A DNA stretch of 64,000 nt from Amycolatopsis sp. WAC 01376 (GCF_003947415.1 NZ_QHKL01000004.1:496001-560000); one strand, 5' to 3'. Shown: positions 7,792 through 16,714, numbered from the stretch's first letter. The notes: a model not told the origin generated them from the sequence alone. Translations and numbers: made by a program.

Positions 7792-9171
7792 ATGAGCAGC
7801 ACTTGGTCCCCCACCGTGCGCCGCCGGATGTTCTGCCTGCTCCTTGCGGGCGGACTGACCCTGGGCGTGGCCGCCTGCGGATCCGGCTCCGGTGAAACCA
7901 CCGGGGCCGGGGGCAAGGTCAAGATCACCGTCACCGGCCAGCCCCCGACCAGCCAGCCGTTCGAACGCGGCGTGTTCGACGCCGACGTCAAGGAGTTCGA
8001 GGAGACCCACCCGGATATAGACATCGAGCCGCACGAGGGGTTCATGGACCCGAAGACGTTCTCCGCCAAACTCGCCGGCGGGCAGCTCGAAGACGTCTAC
8101 TACGTCTACTTCACCGACCCGGCGCAGATCATCGCGCGCCGTCAGGCCGCCGACATCACCGAAGCGGCCAAGGGCCTGAAGAACTTCGGCGACATCAAGC
8201 CGGAGTTGCTGGACAACTTCCGGGGCGCCGACGGCAAGCTCTACGGCCTTCCGACGATGAACTACAGCATGGGCCTGCTCTACAGCCGTCCGCTGTTCCA
8301 GAAGGCCGGGCTCGACCCGAACAAGCCGCCGCGGACCTGGGACGAGGTCCGCGAAGCGGCGAGGAAGATCGCCGCACTGGGCAACGGCACCGTCGGATAC
8401 GCCGACTACAGCAAGAACAACCAGGGCGGCTGGCACCTCACCGGCTGGCTCTACTCCATGGGCAGCGAGGTCGCCCGGAAGGAGGGCGACAAGTGGGTCG
8501 CCGCCTTCGACAACGACAAGGCCAAGGCCGCGCTGAACCAGCTGCGCGCCATGCGGTGGGACGACGACTCCATGGGCGCCAAGCAGTTGCTGGAAGCACA
8601 GGACGTGCAGCGCATGATGGGCGCGGGCCAGCTCGGCATGTACATGGCCGCGCCGGACAACGTCCCGGTGCTGGTCAAGCAGTTCAACGGCAAGTACGAG
8701 GACTACGGCGTCGCCGGGATGCCGGGCGGGCAGGGCACGCTGCTCGGCGGCGAAGGCTACATGATCAACCCCAAGGCCTCCCCGGAGAAGATCAAGGCAG
8801 GCCTGGAATGGGTCCGCTGGAAGTACCTCAACCCGGATCGCTTCGAGAAGCACGTCCAGCAGTACGTCGATGGCAAGCAGCCGGTCGGGCTGCCCGCCGA
8901 GCCGACCCCTGACGTCTGGCAGGGCGCCGTCCGCGACCAGCAGCTCGCGATCAAAGCCAAGCACGCCAACGTTCCCGCCGAAAACTATCAGTCCTATGTG
9001 GACGCCACTTCGCGGATCAAGGGCAGTATCGAGCCGCCGAACGCGCAGCAGGTCTACGCCGTCCTCGACAGTGTGATGCAGGCGGTGCTCACCGATCGGA
9101 ACGCGAATATCGATCAGCAGCTGTCGTCGGCCGAGTCGAAGGTCAACAGTGTCCTCGCCCAAGTCAAGTAG
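7792..9171 (+). CDS. ABC transporter sugar-binding lipoprotein (alpha-glucoside type)
   Basis: The 459-residue extracellular solute-binding protein (family 1 type) captures a sugar and delivers it to the two permeases encoded next. The N-terminus has basic residues, a hydrophobic stretch and the lipobox VAAC (LTLGVAACGSG), so it should be anchored to the outer face of the membrane after lipidation at that Cys. I chose ATG 7792 because it gives a normal lipoprotein signal of about 30 residues; an upstream GTG at 7756 would add 12 residues. Motifs such as GLPTMNYSMGLLYSRPLFQKAG and GMPGGQGTLLGGEGYM fit the family. Its 3' end overlaps the first permease by 23 bp. Confidence 0.92.
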   Translation: MSSTWSPTVRRRMFCLLLAGGLTLGVAACGSGSGETTGAGGKVKITVTGQPPTSQPFERGVFDADVKEFEETHPDIDIEPHEGFMDPKTFSAKLAGGQLEDVYYVYFTDPAQIIARRQAADITEAAKGLKNFGDIKPELLDNFRGADGKLYGLPTMNYSMGLLYSRPLFQKAGLDPNKPPRTWDEVREAARKIAALGNGTVGYADYSKNNQGGWHLTGWLYSMGSEVARKEGDKWVAAFDNDKAKAALNQLRAMRWDDDSMGAKQLLEAQDVQRMMGAGQLGMYMAAPDNVPVLVKQFNGKYEDYGVAGMPGGQGTLLGGEGYMINPKASPEKIKAGLEWVRWKYLNPDRFEKHVQQYVDGKQPVGLPAEPTPDVWQGAVRDQQLAIKAKHANVPAENYQSYVDATSRIKGSIEPPNAQQVYAVLDSVMQAVLTDRNANIDQQLSSAESKVNSVLAQVK

Positions 9172-10123
9172 CGTCCTCGACTGGCCCGCGACAGCGTCGT
9201 CGCGGGCCGGTCGGCCGGTCGCGTCCGCGGCCGAACGCCGGCGAAACCGGTTGCGCCGCAAGCTGAAGGAGAACCTCACCGCGTATGGGCTGCTGTGCGC
9301 CGCGCTCGTGGTGTTCGCACTGTTCTCCTGGTATCCGATCGTGCGCGGGGTGCTGCTGAGCTTCCAGCAGGTGGACTTCGTCAACCCGCCGGCGTGGGTC
9401 GGCTTCGACAACTTCACCCGCCTGTTCGAAGATCCGCTGTTCGGCGTCGCCTGGCGCAACACGGTGCTGTTCACCGGGCTCGCGCTGGTCTTCGGTTTCG
9501 TGGTGCCGTTCCTGACCGCGGTCCTGCTCAACGAACTGCGGCACGCCAAGGCGTTCTTCCGGCTCGCGGTCTATCTGCCGGTGATGCTGCCGCCGGTGGT
9601 CACCGCGCTGATGTGGAAGTGGTTCTACGACCCGGGTTCCGGCCTGTTCAACTCCGCGCTCGGCGCCGTCGGCCTGCCCGGCGGCCAATGGCTCGACTCG
9701 AGTGACACGTCGATGCTGTCGCTGGTGTTCGTCTCCACGTGGGCGAACATGGGCAGCACGACGCTGATCTACCTCGCCGCGCTCGGCACGATCCCCGGCG
9801 AGCTCTACGAAGCCGCGGAACTCGACGGCGCCGGGCTGTGGAAGCGCCTGATCCACGTCACGTTGCCGCAGACCAGGTTCGTGCTGCTGGTGCTCCTGTT
9901 GCTGCAGGTCGTCGCGACCATGCAGGTGTTCACCGAGCCGTACGTGATGACCGGCGGCGGCCCGGACGACTCCACCGCCACCGTGCTCCTTCTGCTGTAC
10001 CGCTATGCCTTCGTCTACAACGATTTCGGCTCGGCCAGCGCGTTGAGCCTGTTGCTGTTCGTCGCGCTCGGGGTGTTCTCCGCGTTGTACGTGCGCCTGA
10101 CCCGGAAGGCGGATCAGTCATGA
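9149..10123 (+). CDS. Sugar ABC transporter permease 1 (MalF-like)
   Basis: This 324-residue inner-membrane permease has six predicted helices after a basic N-terminus (RRRNRLRRKLKENLTAYGLL). The EAA loop that contacts the ATPase reads YEAAELDGAGLWKRLIHVTLP near residues 215-235. It forms the transmembrane channel with the next gene product. The GTG start at 9149 lies inside the 3' end of the binding-protein gene, suggesting translational coupling; a later start would lose the family N-terminus. No ATPase gene follows. Actinomycete sugar transporters of this class usually share an MsiK-type ATPase encoded elsewhere. Confidence 0.92.
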   Translation: MSSPKSSSVLDWPATASSRAGRPVASAAERRRNRLRRKLKENLTAYGLLCAALVVFALFSWYPIVRGVLLSFQQVDFVNPPAWVGFDNFTRLFEDPLFGVAWRNTVLFTGLALVFGFVVPFLTAVLLNELRHAKAFFRLAVYLPVMLPPVVTALMWKWFYDPGSGLFNSALGAVGLPGGQWLDSSDTSMLSLVFVSTWANMGSTTLIYLAALGTIPGELYEAAELDGAGLWKRLIHVTLPQTRFVLLVLLLLQVVATMQVFTEPYVMTGGGPDDSTATVLLLLYRYAFVYNDFGSASALSLLLFVALGVFSALYVRLTRKADQS

Positions 10124-10989
10124 GGACGCTCGTCTCCCCCAGCACGCTTCGCAGCCCCGGCGGCAAGATCGGCTACGCGGTCATCTTCGGCTGCACCCTG
10201 CTTCTGTTCGTCATCGCGTTCCTCTTCCCGCTGTATTGGGTGGTGACGGGGGCGATGAAGTCGCCGCAGGAGCTGGCTCGGACACCGGCGACGCTCGTCC
10301 CGACCGAATGGCATCCGGAGACCTTCGCCGACGCGTGGGATCAGCTGAGTCTCGGCAAGTACTTCCTCAACACGATCATCGTCGCCGGGGGCGCCTGGCT
10401 GGCCCAGCTGGCCATCGACGTCCCCGCGGCGTTCGCGTTGTCGAAGCTGCGGCCGAAATTCGGCAACGTCGTACTGGGACTCATGCTCGCGACGCTGATG
10501 CTTCCGGCCGCGGCACTGCTGGTGCCGACCTACGTGACGATCACCGATCTGCCGCTGCTGCACGTCAACCTGATCAACTCGCCGGCGGCGATCTGGCTGC
10601 CCGCCGCCGCGAACGCGTTCAACATCTACCTGCTGAAACGGTTCTTCGACCAGATCCCGGACGAGCTGATCGAGGCCGCGCGGCTCGACGGCGCCGGGCC
10701 GGTGCGCACCCTGTGGCGCATCATCCTGCCGATCTCCCGGCCGATCCTGGCCGTGGTGTCGATCCTCGCGGTGGTGGCCGCGTGGAAGGACTTCATCTGG
10801 CCGCTACTGGTGTTCCCGGACACCGAGAAGCAGACGCTGTCGGTGATGCTGCAACGAGTGGCCATCGACATGCCGCTGAACGTGCTCGTCGCGGGCATGG
10901 TGCTGGCCAGCCTGCCGATGGTGGCGCTGTTCCTGGCGTTCCAGCGGCACATCCTCGCCGGGCTCACCGCAGGCAGTGTCAAAGGCTGA
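10120..10989 (+). CDS. Sugar ABC transporter permease 2 (MalG-like)
   Basis: A 289-residue permease whose ATG overlaps the previous stop in an ATGA junction (10120-10123). It has six helices, and the EAA motif IEAARLDGAGPVRTLWRIILP is followed by ISRPILAVVSILAVVAAWKDFIWPLLV, the classic MalG-type C-terminal half. It pairs with permease 1 to import the sugar bound by the lipoprotein. Translational coupling should keep the two subunits equimolar. The glucosidase follows 50 bp downstream on the same strand. Confidence 0.92.
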   Translation: MRTLVSPSTLRSPGGKIGYAVIFGCTLLLFVIAFLFPLYWVVTGAMKSPQELARTPATLVPTEWHPETFADAWDQLSLGKYFLNTIIVAGGAWLAQLAIDVPAAFALSKLRPKFGNVVLGLMLATLMLPAAALLVPTYVTITDLPLLHVNLINSPAAIWLPAAANAFNIYLLKRFFDQIPDELIEAARLDGAGPVRTLWRIILPISRPILAVVSILAVVAAWKDFIWPLLVFPDTEKQTLSVMLQRVAIDMPLNVLVAGMVLASLPMVALFLAFQRHILAGLTAGSVKG

Positions 10990-11039
10990 ATTCTTCGCCG
11001 CATTCGGGGTATCCACGAACGACTGAGGAGGGCACTTCC

Positions 11040-12638
11040 GTGACCGCATTGGGGCAGACCGCCGGATGGTGGCGGAGCGCGGCGATCTACCAGGTCTACA
11101 TCCGCAGTTTCGCCGACGGGAACGGCGACGGCGTCGGCGATCTCGCCGGCGTCCGCGCGCGGCTGGACTACCTGGCCGAACTGGGGATCGACGCGATCTG
11201 GTTCACCCCGTGGTATCCGTCGCCGATGGACGACGGCGGCTACGACGTCGCCGATTTCCGGGACATCGACCCGCTCTTCGGCACCCTCGCCGAAGCGGAG
11301 GACCTGATCGCCGCGGCCCACGCCAAGGGCATCCGCGTGATCATCGACATCGTGCCCAACCACTGCTCCGACGAGCATCGCTGGTTCCAGGAAGCACTCG
11401 CGGCGGAGCCGGGATCGCCCGAGCGGCAACGGTTCTGGTTCCGGCCGGGTCGCGGGCCGGACGGCGCCGAGCCGCCGAACAACTGGAAGTCGCGCTTCGG
11501 CGGTTCGGCGTGGACACGGGTCCCGGACGGCGAGTGGTACCTGCACCTGTACAGCTCGCGCCAGCCGGACTTCAACTGGGACAACCAGGACATCCGCCAG
11601 GATTTCGAGGACGTGCTGCGGTTCTGGTTCGACCGCGGGGTCGACGGCTTCCGCATCGACGTCGCCGACGGGCTGGTGAAGGACCCGCGGCTGCCCGACG
11701 TCGATCCCGGTGACGAGACGCCGTTCTCCGATCAGGAGGGGCTGCACGAGATCTACCGGTCGTGGCGCAAGATCGCCGACAGCTACCCCGGCGACCGGGT
11801 GCTGGTCGGCGAGATGTGGCTGCCGGATATGTCGCGTGCCGCGCGGTACCTTCGCCGCGACGAACTGCACGCGGCGTTCAACTTCGATTTCCTGGTGTGC
11901 CCGTGGGATTCCACGCGGTTCCGGGACGTCGTCCAGCGGACGCTGGTGGCGCACGAGGAGGTCGACGCGCCCGCGGCCTGGGTGCTGTCGAACCACGACG
12001 TCACCCGGCATGTGACCCGGTACGGCCGCGACGGCGACACGGGTTTCGCGTTCGCCGATCGGCTGCACGGCACGCCGGTGGACCGCGAGCTCGGCACCCG
12101 GCGGGCACGCGCGGCGGCGTTGTTGACCATGGCCCTGCCGGGCGGTCTGTACGTGTACCAGGGGGAAGAGCTCGGCCTGTGGGAGGTCGAGGACATCCCG
12201 GACGGACTCCGCCAGGATCCGGTGTGGACCCGCACGAACGGCGCCGACCCCGGCCGTGACGGATGCCGTGTCCCGATCCCCTGGTCCGGCGACGCACCAC
12301 CGTTCGGCTTCGGCACCGGCGGGACGTGGCTGCCCCAGCCCGCGGAATGGCGCTCCGGTACTGCGGAGGCACAGGCGGCCGACGCCGCGTCGATGCTCGC
12401 GCTCTACCGCGCCGGCCTGCGCCTTCGGGACGAACTCCCCGCGCTCGGCCCCGGCGAACTGGAGTGGCTGGAACTGGGCGAAGGTGTACTCGCGTTCACC
12501 CGGGAACCGGGGTTCACCTTCGTGCTGAACTTCTCGGACTCGCCGGTGCCGCTGCCGTCGCATCGCGAAGTGCTCATGACCAGCGGCCCGGCCGACGGGG
12601 AACTCCCGACGGACACCGCCGTGTGGCTGCGCACCTGA
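11040..12638 (+). CDS. GH13 alpha-glucosidase / oligo-alpha-glucosidase
   Basis: The 532-residue enzyme is a cytosolic glycoside hydrolase of family 13 with no signal peptide. The four conserved regions are visible: IDIVPNH (region I), FRIDVADG with nucleophile Asp207 (region II), GEMW with acid/base Glu258 (region III) and SNHD with Asp320 (region IV). It should hydrolyse terminal alpha-linked glucose from imported oligosaccharides such as maltose, isomaltose or trehalose-like sugars; the linkage cannot be fixed from sequence. The GTG start follows a strong Shine-Dalgarno GAGGAGGG. It completes the import-and-cleave unit with the preceding ABC genes and ends before a strong terminator hairpin. 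Confidence 0.92.
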   Translation: MTALGQTAGWWRSAAIYQVYIRSFADGNGDGVGDLAGVRARLDYLAELGIDAIWFTPWYPSPMDDGGYDVADFRDIDPLFGTLAEAEDLIAAAHAKGIRVIIDIVPNHCSDEHRWFQEALAAEPGSPERQRFWFRPGRGPDGAEPPNNWKSRFGGSAWTRVPDGEWYLHLYSSRQPDFNWDNQDIRQDFEDVLRFWFDRGVDGFRIDVADGLVKDPRLPDVDPGDETPFSDQEGLHEIYRSWRKIADSYPGDRVLVGEMWLPDMSRAARYLRRDELHAAFNFDFLVCPWDSTRFRDVVQRTLVAHEEVDAPAAWVLSNHDVTRHVTRYGRDGDTGFAFADRLHGTPVDRELGTRRARAAALLTMALPGGLYVYQGEELGLWEVEDIPDGLRQDPVWTRTNGADPGRDGCRVPIPWSGDAPPFGFGTGGTWLPQPAEWRSGTAEAQAADAASMLALYRAGLRLRDELPALGPGELEWLELGEGVLAFTREPGFTFVLNFSDSPVPLPSHREVLMTSGPADGELPTDTAVWLRT

Positions 12639-12651
12639 TCACCGGCCCTCG

Positions 12652-12684
12652 CCCGTCGTGCCGGCGCACCGTCGGCACGACGGG
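12652..12684 (+). terminator. Strong hairpin terminator after the alpha-glucosidase operon
   Basis: CCCGTCGTGCCG (12652-12663) and CGGCACGACGGG (12673-12684) make a perfect 12-bp stem with a 9-nt loop, 13 bp after the glucosidase stop. No T-run follows, as is usual in actinomycetes. Confidence 0.75.
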
Positions 12685-12864
12685 CACTTCCTCACACTGT
12701 GAGAAGTTCCGGCGTTCCCTTTGCCCTACCCCTCAAAAGTACGGTATTCACGACAGGGAACGCCGCGACGGCTCGAATCGCGCGGCTGGACCCAGCTTCA
12801 TCCGCTAGCGGCTGAACCATTGCACCGCAACGGATTCATCGGCTGGATCAGCATGGAATCCCGC

Positions 12865-12896
12865 CATATCACCCCGCGTTCAAGCCGGGTGATATG
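12865..12896. promoter_or_regulatory. 10-bp inverted repeat upstream of the protease gene
   Basis: CATATCACCC (12865-12874) pairs exactly with GGGTGATATG (12887-12896) across 12 nt, about 90 bp upstream of the protease ATG. The AT-rich arms resemble a protein-binding operator more than a terminator. The rest of the 347-bp gap shows only the upstream terminator. Confidence 0.5.
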
Positions 12897-12985
12897 ACCC
12901 AAATGGTATGTACCAGTCGAGTGACGCGCCTCGTACGGTCGGGGACGAATCCCCCTCCCCCGCCACTTTCGAGGAAAGCGCCGAC

Positions 12986-14332
12986 ATGAACAGAAAGATC
13001 TTAGCCGCCACCGCCGCGGCCATTACCGGGGCAGGCTTGGTCACCGCCATCGCCCTCACTCCCAGTGCGAGCGCCGGTCAGCAAGTCACCGCCGGTGACC
13101 AGGTCCAGTCCGAAATGCTGGCCGCGATGGCCCGCGACCTGAAGATCAGCCCCGAGCAGGCCAAGCTCCGGATCGCGAGCGAACAGCGTGCCGCGGTCGC
13201 CGACAACACGCTGAAGAAGCAACTCGGCACGTCGTACGCCGGATCGTGGCTGGACGGCACCGGGACCGCGCTCACCGTGGCGGTCACCGACGCCGCCCAG
13301 GCCGAACTGGTGCGCGCCGCCGGCGCGGCCCCGAAGACCGTCGCCCGCAGTGCCACCGATCTCGACGCCGCGAAGCTGCGGCTGGACGCCAAGTCCGGCA
13401 AGGCACCGAACACCGTGCCCGGCTGGTTCACCGACGTCACCACCAACTCGATCGTCGTACTCGCCAACGCCGGCGGGGAAGCCGCCGCGAAGTCGTGGGC
13501 GGCCGAGTCCGGTGTGCCGTCCGACCTGGTCCGGGTCGAAGCCAGCACCGAAGACCCGCGCCCGCTGATCGACATCATCGGCGGCAACGCCTACACCTTC
13601 GGCTCGGGCCGCTGCTCCATCGGCTTCGCGGTCGAAGGCGGCTTCGTGACGGCCGGACACTGCGGAACGACCGGAACGCGCACCTCGAACCCGAGCGGAA
13701 GCGTCGCGGGTTCCAGCTTCCCCGGCAACGACTACGCCTGGGTCCGCGCCGACGCCGGCAACACCCCGCGCGCGCTGGTGAACCGCTACCCCGGCACCGT
13801 GCCGGTCGCCGGTTCGACCGAGGCCCCGGTCAACTCCTCGGTGTGCCGCTCCGGCTCCACCACCGGCTGGCGCTGCGGCACCATCCTGCAGAAGAACACC
13901 TCGGTCACCTACCCCGAGGGCACCATCACCGGCCTGACCCGCACGAACGCGTGTGCCGAGCCCGGTGACTCCGGCGGTTCGTGGCTCACCGGCGACCAGG
14001 CGCAGGGCGTCACCTCCGGTGGCTCCGGGAACTGCACCTCCGGCGGCACGATCTACTTCCAGCCGGTCACGGAGATCCTGAGCGTCTACAACCTGCGCTT
14101 GACGGTCACCGGGAACCCGCCGTCCAGCACCACCACGACGCCGACCAGGACCACCACCCCGACCAGCCCGACGACGTCGAACCCGCCGGGTGGCACCTGG
14201 GCGCCGAACACCTACTACGGCTCCGGCGCGACCGCCAGCTACGGCGGCAGCAACTACCGGGTGATCCAGCCGCACACCTCCCAGCCCGGCTGGGAGCCGC
14301 CGAACGTGCCCGCGCTTTGGGAACTCGCCTGA
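12986..14332 (+). CDS. Secreted S1-family serine protease (streptogrisin/alpha-lytic type) with chitin-binding module
   Basis: The 448-residue preproprotease has a Sec-type signal (MNRKILAATAAAITGAGLVTA, cleavage near residue 32). An alpha-lytic-protease-type prodomain extends to about residue 190, then the chymotrypsin-like catalytic domain starts at IIGGNAYTFGSGRCSIGFAV. The triad is His225 (TAGHC), Asp249 (NDYAW) and Ser329 (GDSGGS). A Thr/Pro linker (about residues 378-400) leads to a C-terminal CBM5/12-like chitin-binding module (WAPNTYYGSGATASYGG...WEPPNVPALWE). This is the streptogrisin C architecture: an extracellular protease tethered to chitin. ATG 12986 follows GAGGAAAG; an upstream ATG would add 26 polar residues before the signal. 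An inverted repeat lies upstream. Confidence 0.93.
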   Translation: MNRKILAATAAAITGAGLVTAIALTPSASAGQQVTAGDQVQSEMLAAMARDLKISPEQAKLRIASEQRAAVADNTLKKQLGTSYAGSWLDGTGTALTVAVTDAAQAELVRAAGAAPKTVARSATDLDAAKLRLDAKSGKAPNTVPGWFTDVTTNSIVVLANAGGEAAAKSWAAESGVPSDLVRVEASTEDPRPLIDIIGGNAYTFGSGRCSIGFAVEGGFVTAGHCGTTGTRTSNPSGSVAGSSFPGNDYAWVRADAGNTPRALVNRYPGTVPVAGSTEAPVNSSVCRSGSTTGWRCGTILQKNTSVTYPEGTITGLTRTNACAEPGDSGGSWLTGDQAQGVTSGGSGNCTSGGTIYFQPVTEILSVYNLRLTVTGNPPSSTTTTPTRTTTPTSPTTSNPPGGTWAPNTYYGSGATASYGGSNYRVIQPHTSQPGWEPPNVPALWELA

Positions 14333-14958
14333 CCTGGACCGCCCCCGGCGAACTCACCTCGCCGGGGGCGGCTCCTTCCCCTGACGACGGCGCGGAGGCG
14401 GCGGATCTCGAATCCCTCGTTCCCCGCGCCCGCCGCGGTGACCCCGCGGCGACCAACGAGTTGATGAGCATCGTCCAGCCGGTGGTCGCGAACTACTGCC
14501 GGCGCCGGATGGACGGAACCGACGTGCGGGTGATGGCCGCCGAAGACGTCGCGCAGGAAACCTGCCTCGCCGTGCTCACCGCATTGCCCACCGCCCGGAT
14601 CACCGGCGGTTCCTTCCTCACCGCCGTCCTCGGGATCGCCGCCAGGAAGGTCGCCGCCGCCTTCCGATGGCGAGCACGGGACCGATCGGAGCCCACGTCC
14701 GATCCGCCAGACCGCGCGACGCCCGAGCCCAACGAACCCGAGTGGCAAGCCCTCGCCGCCGACGGCCACGAGCGGCTGACTCGGCTGATGAGCACCCTGC
14801 CCGATATCCAGCAGGAGATCCTCCGGTTGCGGATCACGGTCGGCATGACCGCGCCCGAGGCGGGCGCGATCCTGCGGGTGAGCCCCGGCCTTGTCCGGGT
14901 CGCCCAGCACCGCGCGCTGCACAAACTGCGCACGATCATCGACGAGGACGACCTGTGA
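14317..14958 (+). CDS. ECF sigma factor (ShbA/SigD-like)
   Basis: The protein of about 213 residues carries sigma-70 region 2 (ELMSIVQPVVANYCRRRM, then EDVAQETCLAVLTALP) and region 4 (LPDIQQEILRLRITVGMTAPEAGAILRVSPGLVRVAQHRALHKLR). This matches the ShbA/SigD group of actinomycete extracytoplasmic-function sigma factors. No anti-sigma gene is adjacent. The start is unclear: the family N-terminus (DLESLVPRARRGD) must be included, but upstream the frame offers only TTG 14317 or CTG 14329, both overlapping the protease stop; ATG 14464 would remove part of region 2. I show TTG 14317. A perfect 13-bp hairpin lies inside this 5' end. The stop overlaps the LysR start (GTGA). Confidence 0.8.
   Translation: MGTRLTWTAPGELTSPGAAPSPDDGAEAADLESLVPRARRGDPAATNELMSIVQPVVANYCRRRMDGTDVRVMAAEDVAQETCLAVLTALPTARITGGSFLTAVLGIAARKVAAAFRWRARDRSEPTSDPPDRATPEPNEPEWQALAADGHERLTRLMSTLPDIQQEILRLRITVGMTAPEAGAILRVSPGLVRVAQHRALHKLRTIIDEDDL
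14339..14371 (+). terminator. Perfect 13-bp hairpin after the protease stop, inside the sigma-factor frame
   Basis: CCGCCCCCGGCGA (14339-14351) pairs with TCGCCGGGGGCGG (14359-14371) over a 7-nt loop, starting 6 bp after the protease stop. It looks like the protease terminator, yet it lies within the open frame leading into the sigma factor. It may reduce read-through or hide the sigma-factor start. Confidence 0.7.
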
Positions 14959-15950
14959 TCAGCCCCCTGATCGGTCCCGGGGACGGCCATTCCTGGCCCG
15001 CGGAGATCGATGTCCGGCATCTGCGCCTTCTCGACGCGATCGCGTCGGCGGGCAGTCTCGCGAAGGCCGCGACCGCGCTCGGGCTCTCGCAGCCCGCGCT
15101 GAGCGCGCAACTGCACCGGGTCGAGCGGGCCCTGGAGCGGACGGTGTTCGAACGCGACCGGCACGGCATCCGCCCCACCGCGCTGGGCGAAGTGCTGCTG
15201 AAGCACGCGAAACGGGTCTTGGCCGCGGCGGACGACCTCGACCTGGCGATCCGCCGGTTCCACCGCGCACCCCCCGAAAGCCTGCTCCGGATCGGCGCGT
15301 TCCCGACCGTCTTCGCCGAGACGTTGAGCGGTGTGGTCGCCGCGGCCACCCCCGGCCGTCCGGTCGAACTGCTCACGATGACCGGCAGGACCGCGTTGTT
15401 CACCGCGCTTCTCGACGGCACGGTGGAATTGGCGCTGTACGTGGATCACCCCGGACAGGAGATCGTCCCGCCGGACGGCGTCCACCTGCTTCCCGTCGGA
15501 ACGGAGCCGGTGTTCGTGATCGTGTCCCCTGACCATCCCGTCGCCGGACGCGGCGAGGTGTCCTTGGCGGAACTCGCCGGATCGGCCTGGCTGACCGCGG
15601 CGGACGACGGACTCCGCGATCACCTGACCGATCAATGCGCCCGCGCCGGCCTCGGTGAGATCACCGTGCGGGAAGTGGAACCGACGGCGCTGTGGCAGGC
15701 CGTCCGGAACGATCCCCGCGCGGTGGCGCCGGTCCAGTCCCTCGATTCCGGTACCACGATGCCCGGCCCAGTGGTGGCCCTGCGCGGTGTTCCACTGAGG
15801 ACACGACACCTCCTGCTGTGGCGCGACGGTTCCCCCATCGACGTCGCCACCGTCCGAAGTGGACTGATGCACGCGATCACCGAACCCGCCGCGATCCGCC
15901 ACCGTCTTCCCGAGTGGGCGGCGGCGAACCCCGGCTGGCTCGGCACCTGA
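14955..15950 (+). CDS. LysR-family transcriptional regulator, coupled to the sigma factor gene
   Basis: The 331-residue protein has a winged HTH (residues ~18-78: IDVRHLRLLDAIASAGSLAKA, then LGLSQPALSAQLHRVERALE) and a LysR substrate-binding domain. The GTG start overlaps the sigma-factor stop (GTGA at 14955-14958), so the two are translationally coupled, which is unusual for LysR genes that are normally divergent from their target. The 17 residues before the HTH are slightly longer than average. Target and co-inducer are unknown; control of the neighbouring protease or the sigma regulon is possible. Confidence 0.9.
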   Translation: MISPLIGPGDGHSWPAEIDVRHLRLLDAIASAGSLAKAATALGLSQPALSAQLHRVERALERTVFERDRHGIRPTALGEVLLKHAKRVLAAADDLDLAIRRFHRAPPESLLRIGAFPTVFAETLSGVVAAATPGRPVELLTMTGRTALFTALLDGTVELALYVDHPGQEIVPPDGVHLLPVGTEPVFVIVSPDHPVAGRGEVSLAELAGSAWLTAADDGLRDHLTDQCARAGLGEITVREVEPTALWQAVRNDPRAVAPVQSLDSGTTMPGPVVALRGVPLRTRHLLLWRDGSPIDVATVRSGLMHAITEPAAIRHRLPEWAAANPGWLGT

Positions 15951-15956
15951 TCCGGC

Positions 15957-16202
15957 TCAGCGTTGAATGCAGTCGAGGCCGAGGCCGAACGCAGTGAGCA
16001 CGTACTGGCAGATGTGCGTCGCGTGTTCTTCGTCGGTTTCCAGACAAGCCACCGGGACGCCCAGCAGGTCGACGGCGCACGACGCGTAGAACTGATTCGG
16101 GTTGCCGGGCACCGGATCCGCGATGGCGGGCGCGGCGGCGACGGCTCCCGCGGAGACCAAGAACGTGACTGCTGCCGCCAGAGCGGCGATACGTGACTTC
16201 AT
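15957..16202 (-). CDS. Small secreted protein with four cysteines
   Basis: The 81-residue product has a clear Sec signal (MKSRIAALAAAVTFLVSAGA, cleavage after AIA or ADP near residues 26-29). The mature peptide has about 53 residues and four Cys (SCAVD, VACLE, HICQY, LDCIQR), so two disulfides are likely. The ATG is preceded by GGAGAGAACG. I recognise no family. It lies tail-to-tail with the LysR gene (6-bp gap), and its promoter faces the hairpin array at 16.3-17.1 kb. Confidence 0.75.
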   Translation of the reverse strand: MKSRIAALAAAVTFLVSAGAVAAAPAIADPVPGNPNQFYASCAVDLLGVPVACLETDEEHATHICQYVLTAFGLGLDCIQR

Positions 16203-16604
16203 CGTTCTCTCCTTTTCTCCTCGATGCCCGCGTATTCCCCGGATCCGGCCGGTTCACCGGGTTGTCACCGGAAAGTGTCACGGTGACTTTGTCCTCCGGG
16301 GTATGCGCCTGCGGTGCGGAACCGGTGACTGCTTTGCGCTGGGGTGTCGTCGTTTCGCGGCAATGGACCGGACGGTCAAAGCACAGTCCAACCTCACGCC
16401 ACCAACGCCCCGGTCTACTGCCGTTCCGCGGCAACGGTGGATGGCCGGGTCGCGAAACCGATGCCGATGCCGTCCCCCGCTCGTCGCCGTTTCGCGGCAA
16501 CGGAGCAACCAGTCACATCACAAAGCCAGCCTCACACCGCCGCCCAACCGGTTGCCGGTCCCCGGCAACGAACTGAAGCGGCACCGGCCCCACTGCTCTG
16601 GCCT

Positions 16605-16714
16605 GTCGCCATTTTTCGGCAACGGACCGGAGCGGCAATGCCACCAAGCCGGCCACACACCTCTGCCCGGCACCATTGCCGCGAAACGGCAACGGCTCGG
16701 GCGCTCACGTCACC
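16605..16714 (+). repeat. 110-bp direct repeat, copy A, within the hairpin array
   Basis: This segment and 16939-17048 are collinear without gaps (offset 334 bp) and differ at about 8 of 110 positions. Each contains two hairpin motifs and the shared spacer GCAATGCCACCAAGCCGG. Weaker similarity continues upstream (CGGCAACGAACTG in both). The duplication shows the array grows by copying multi-motif units. Confidence 0.8.

Noticed and set aside
10626..12563. 645-codon frame opposite permease 2 and GH13
   Set aside because: The plus strand carries conserved permease and GH13 motifs; the antisense frame crosses the gene boundary and has none.
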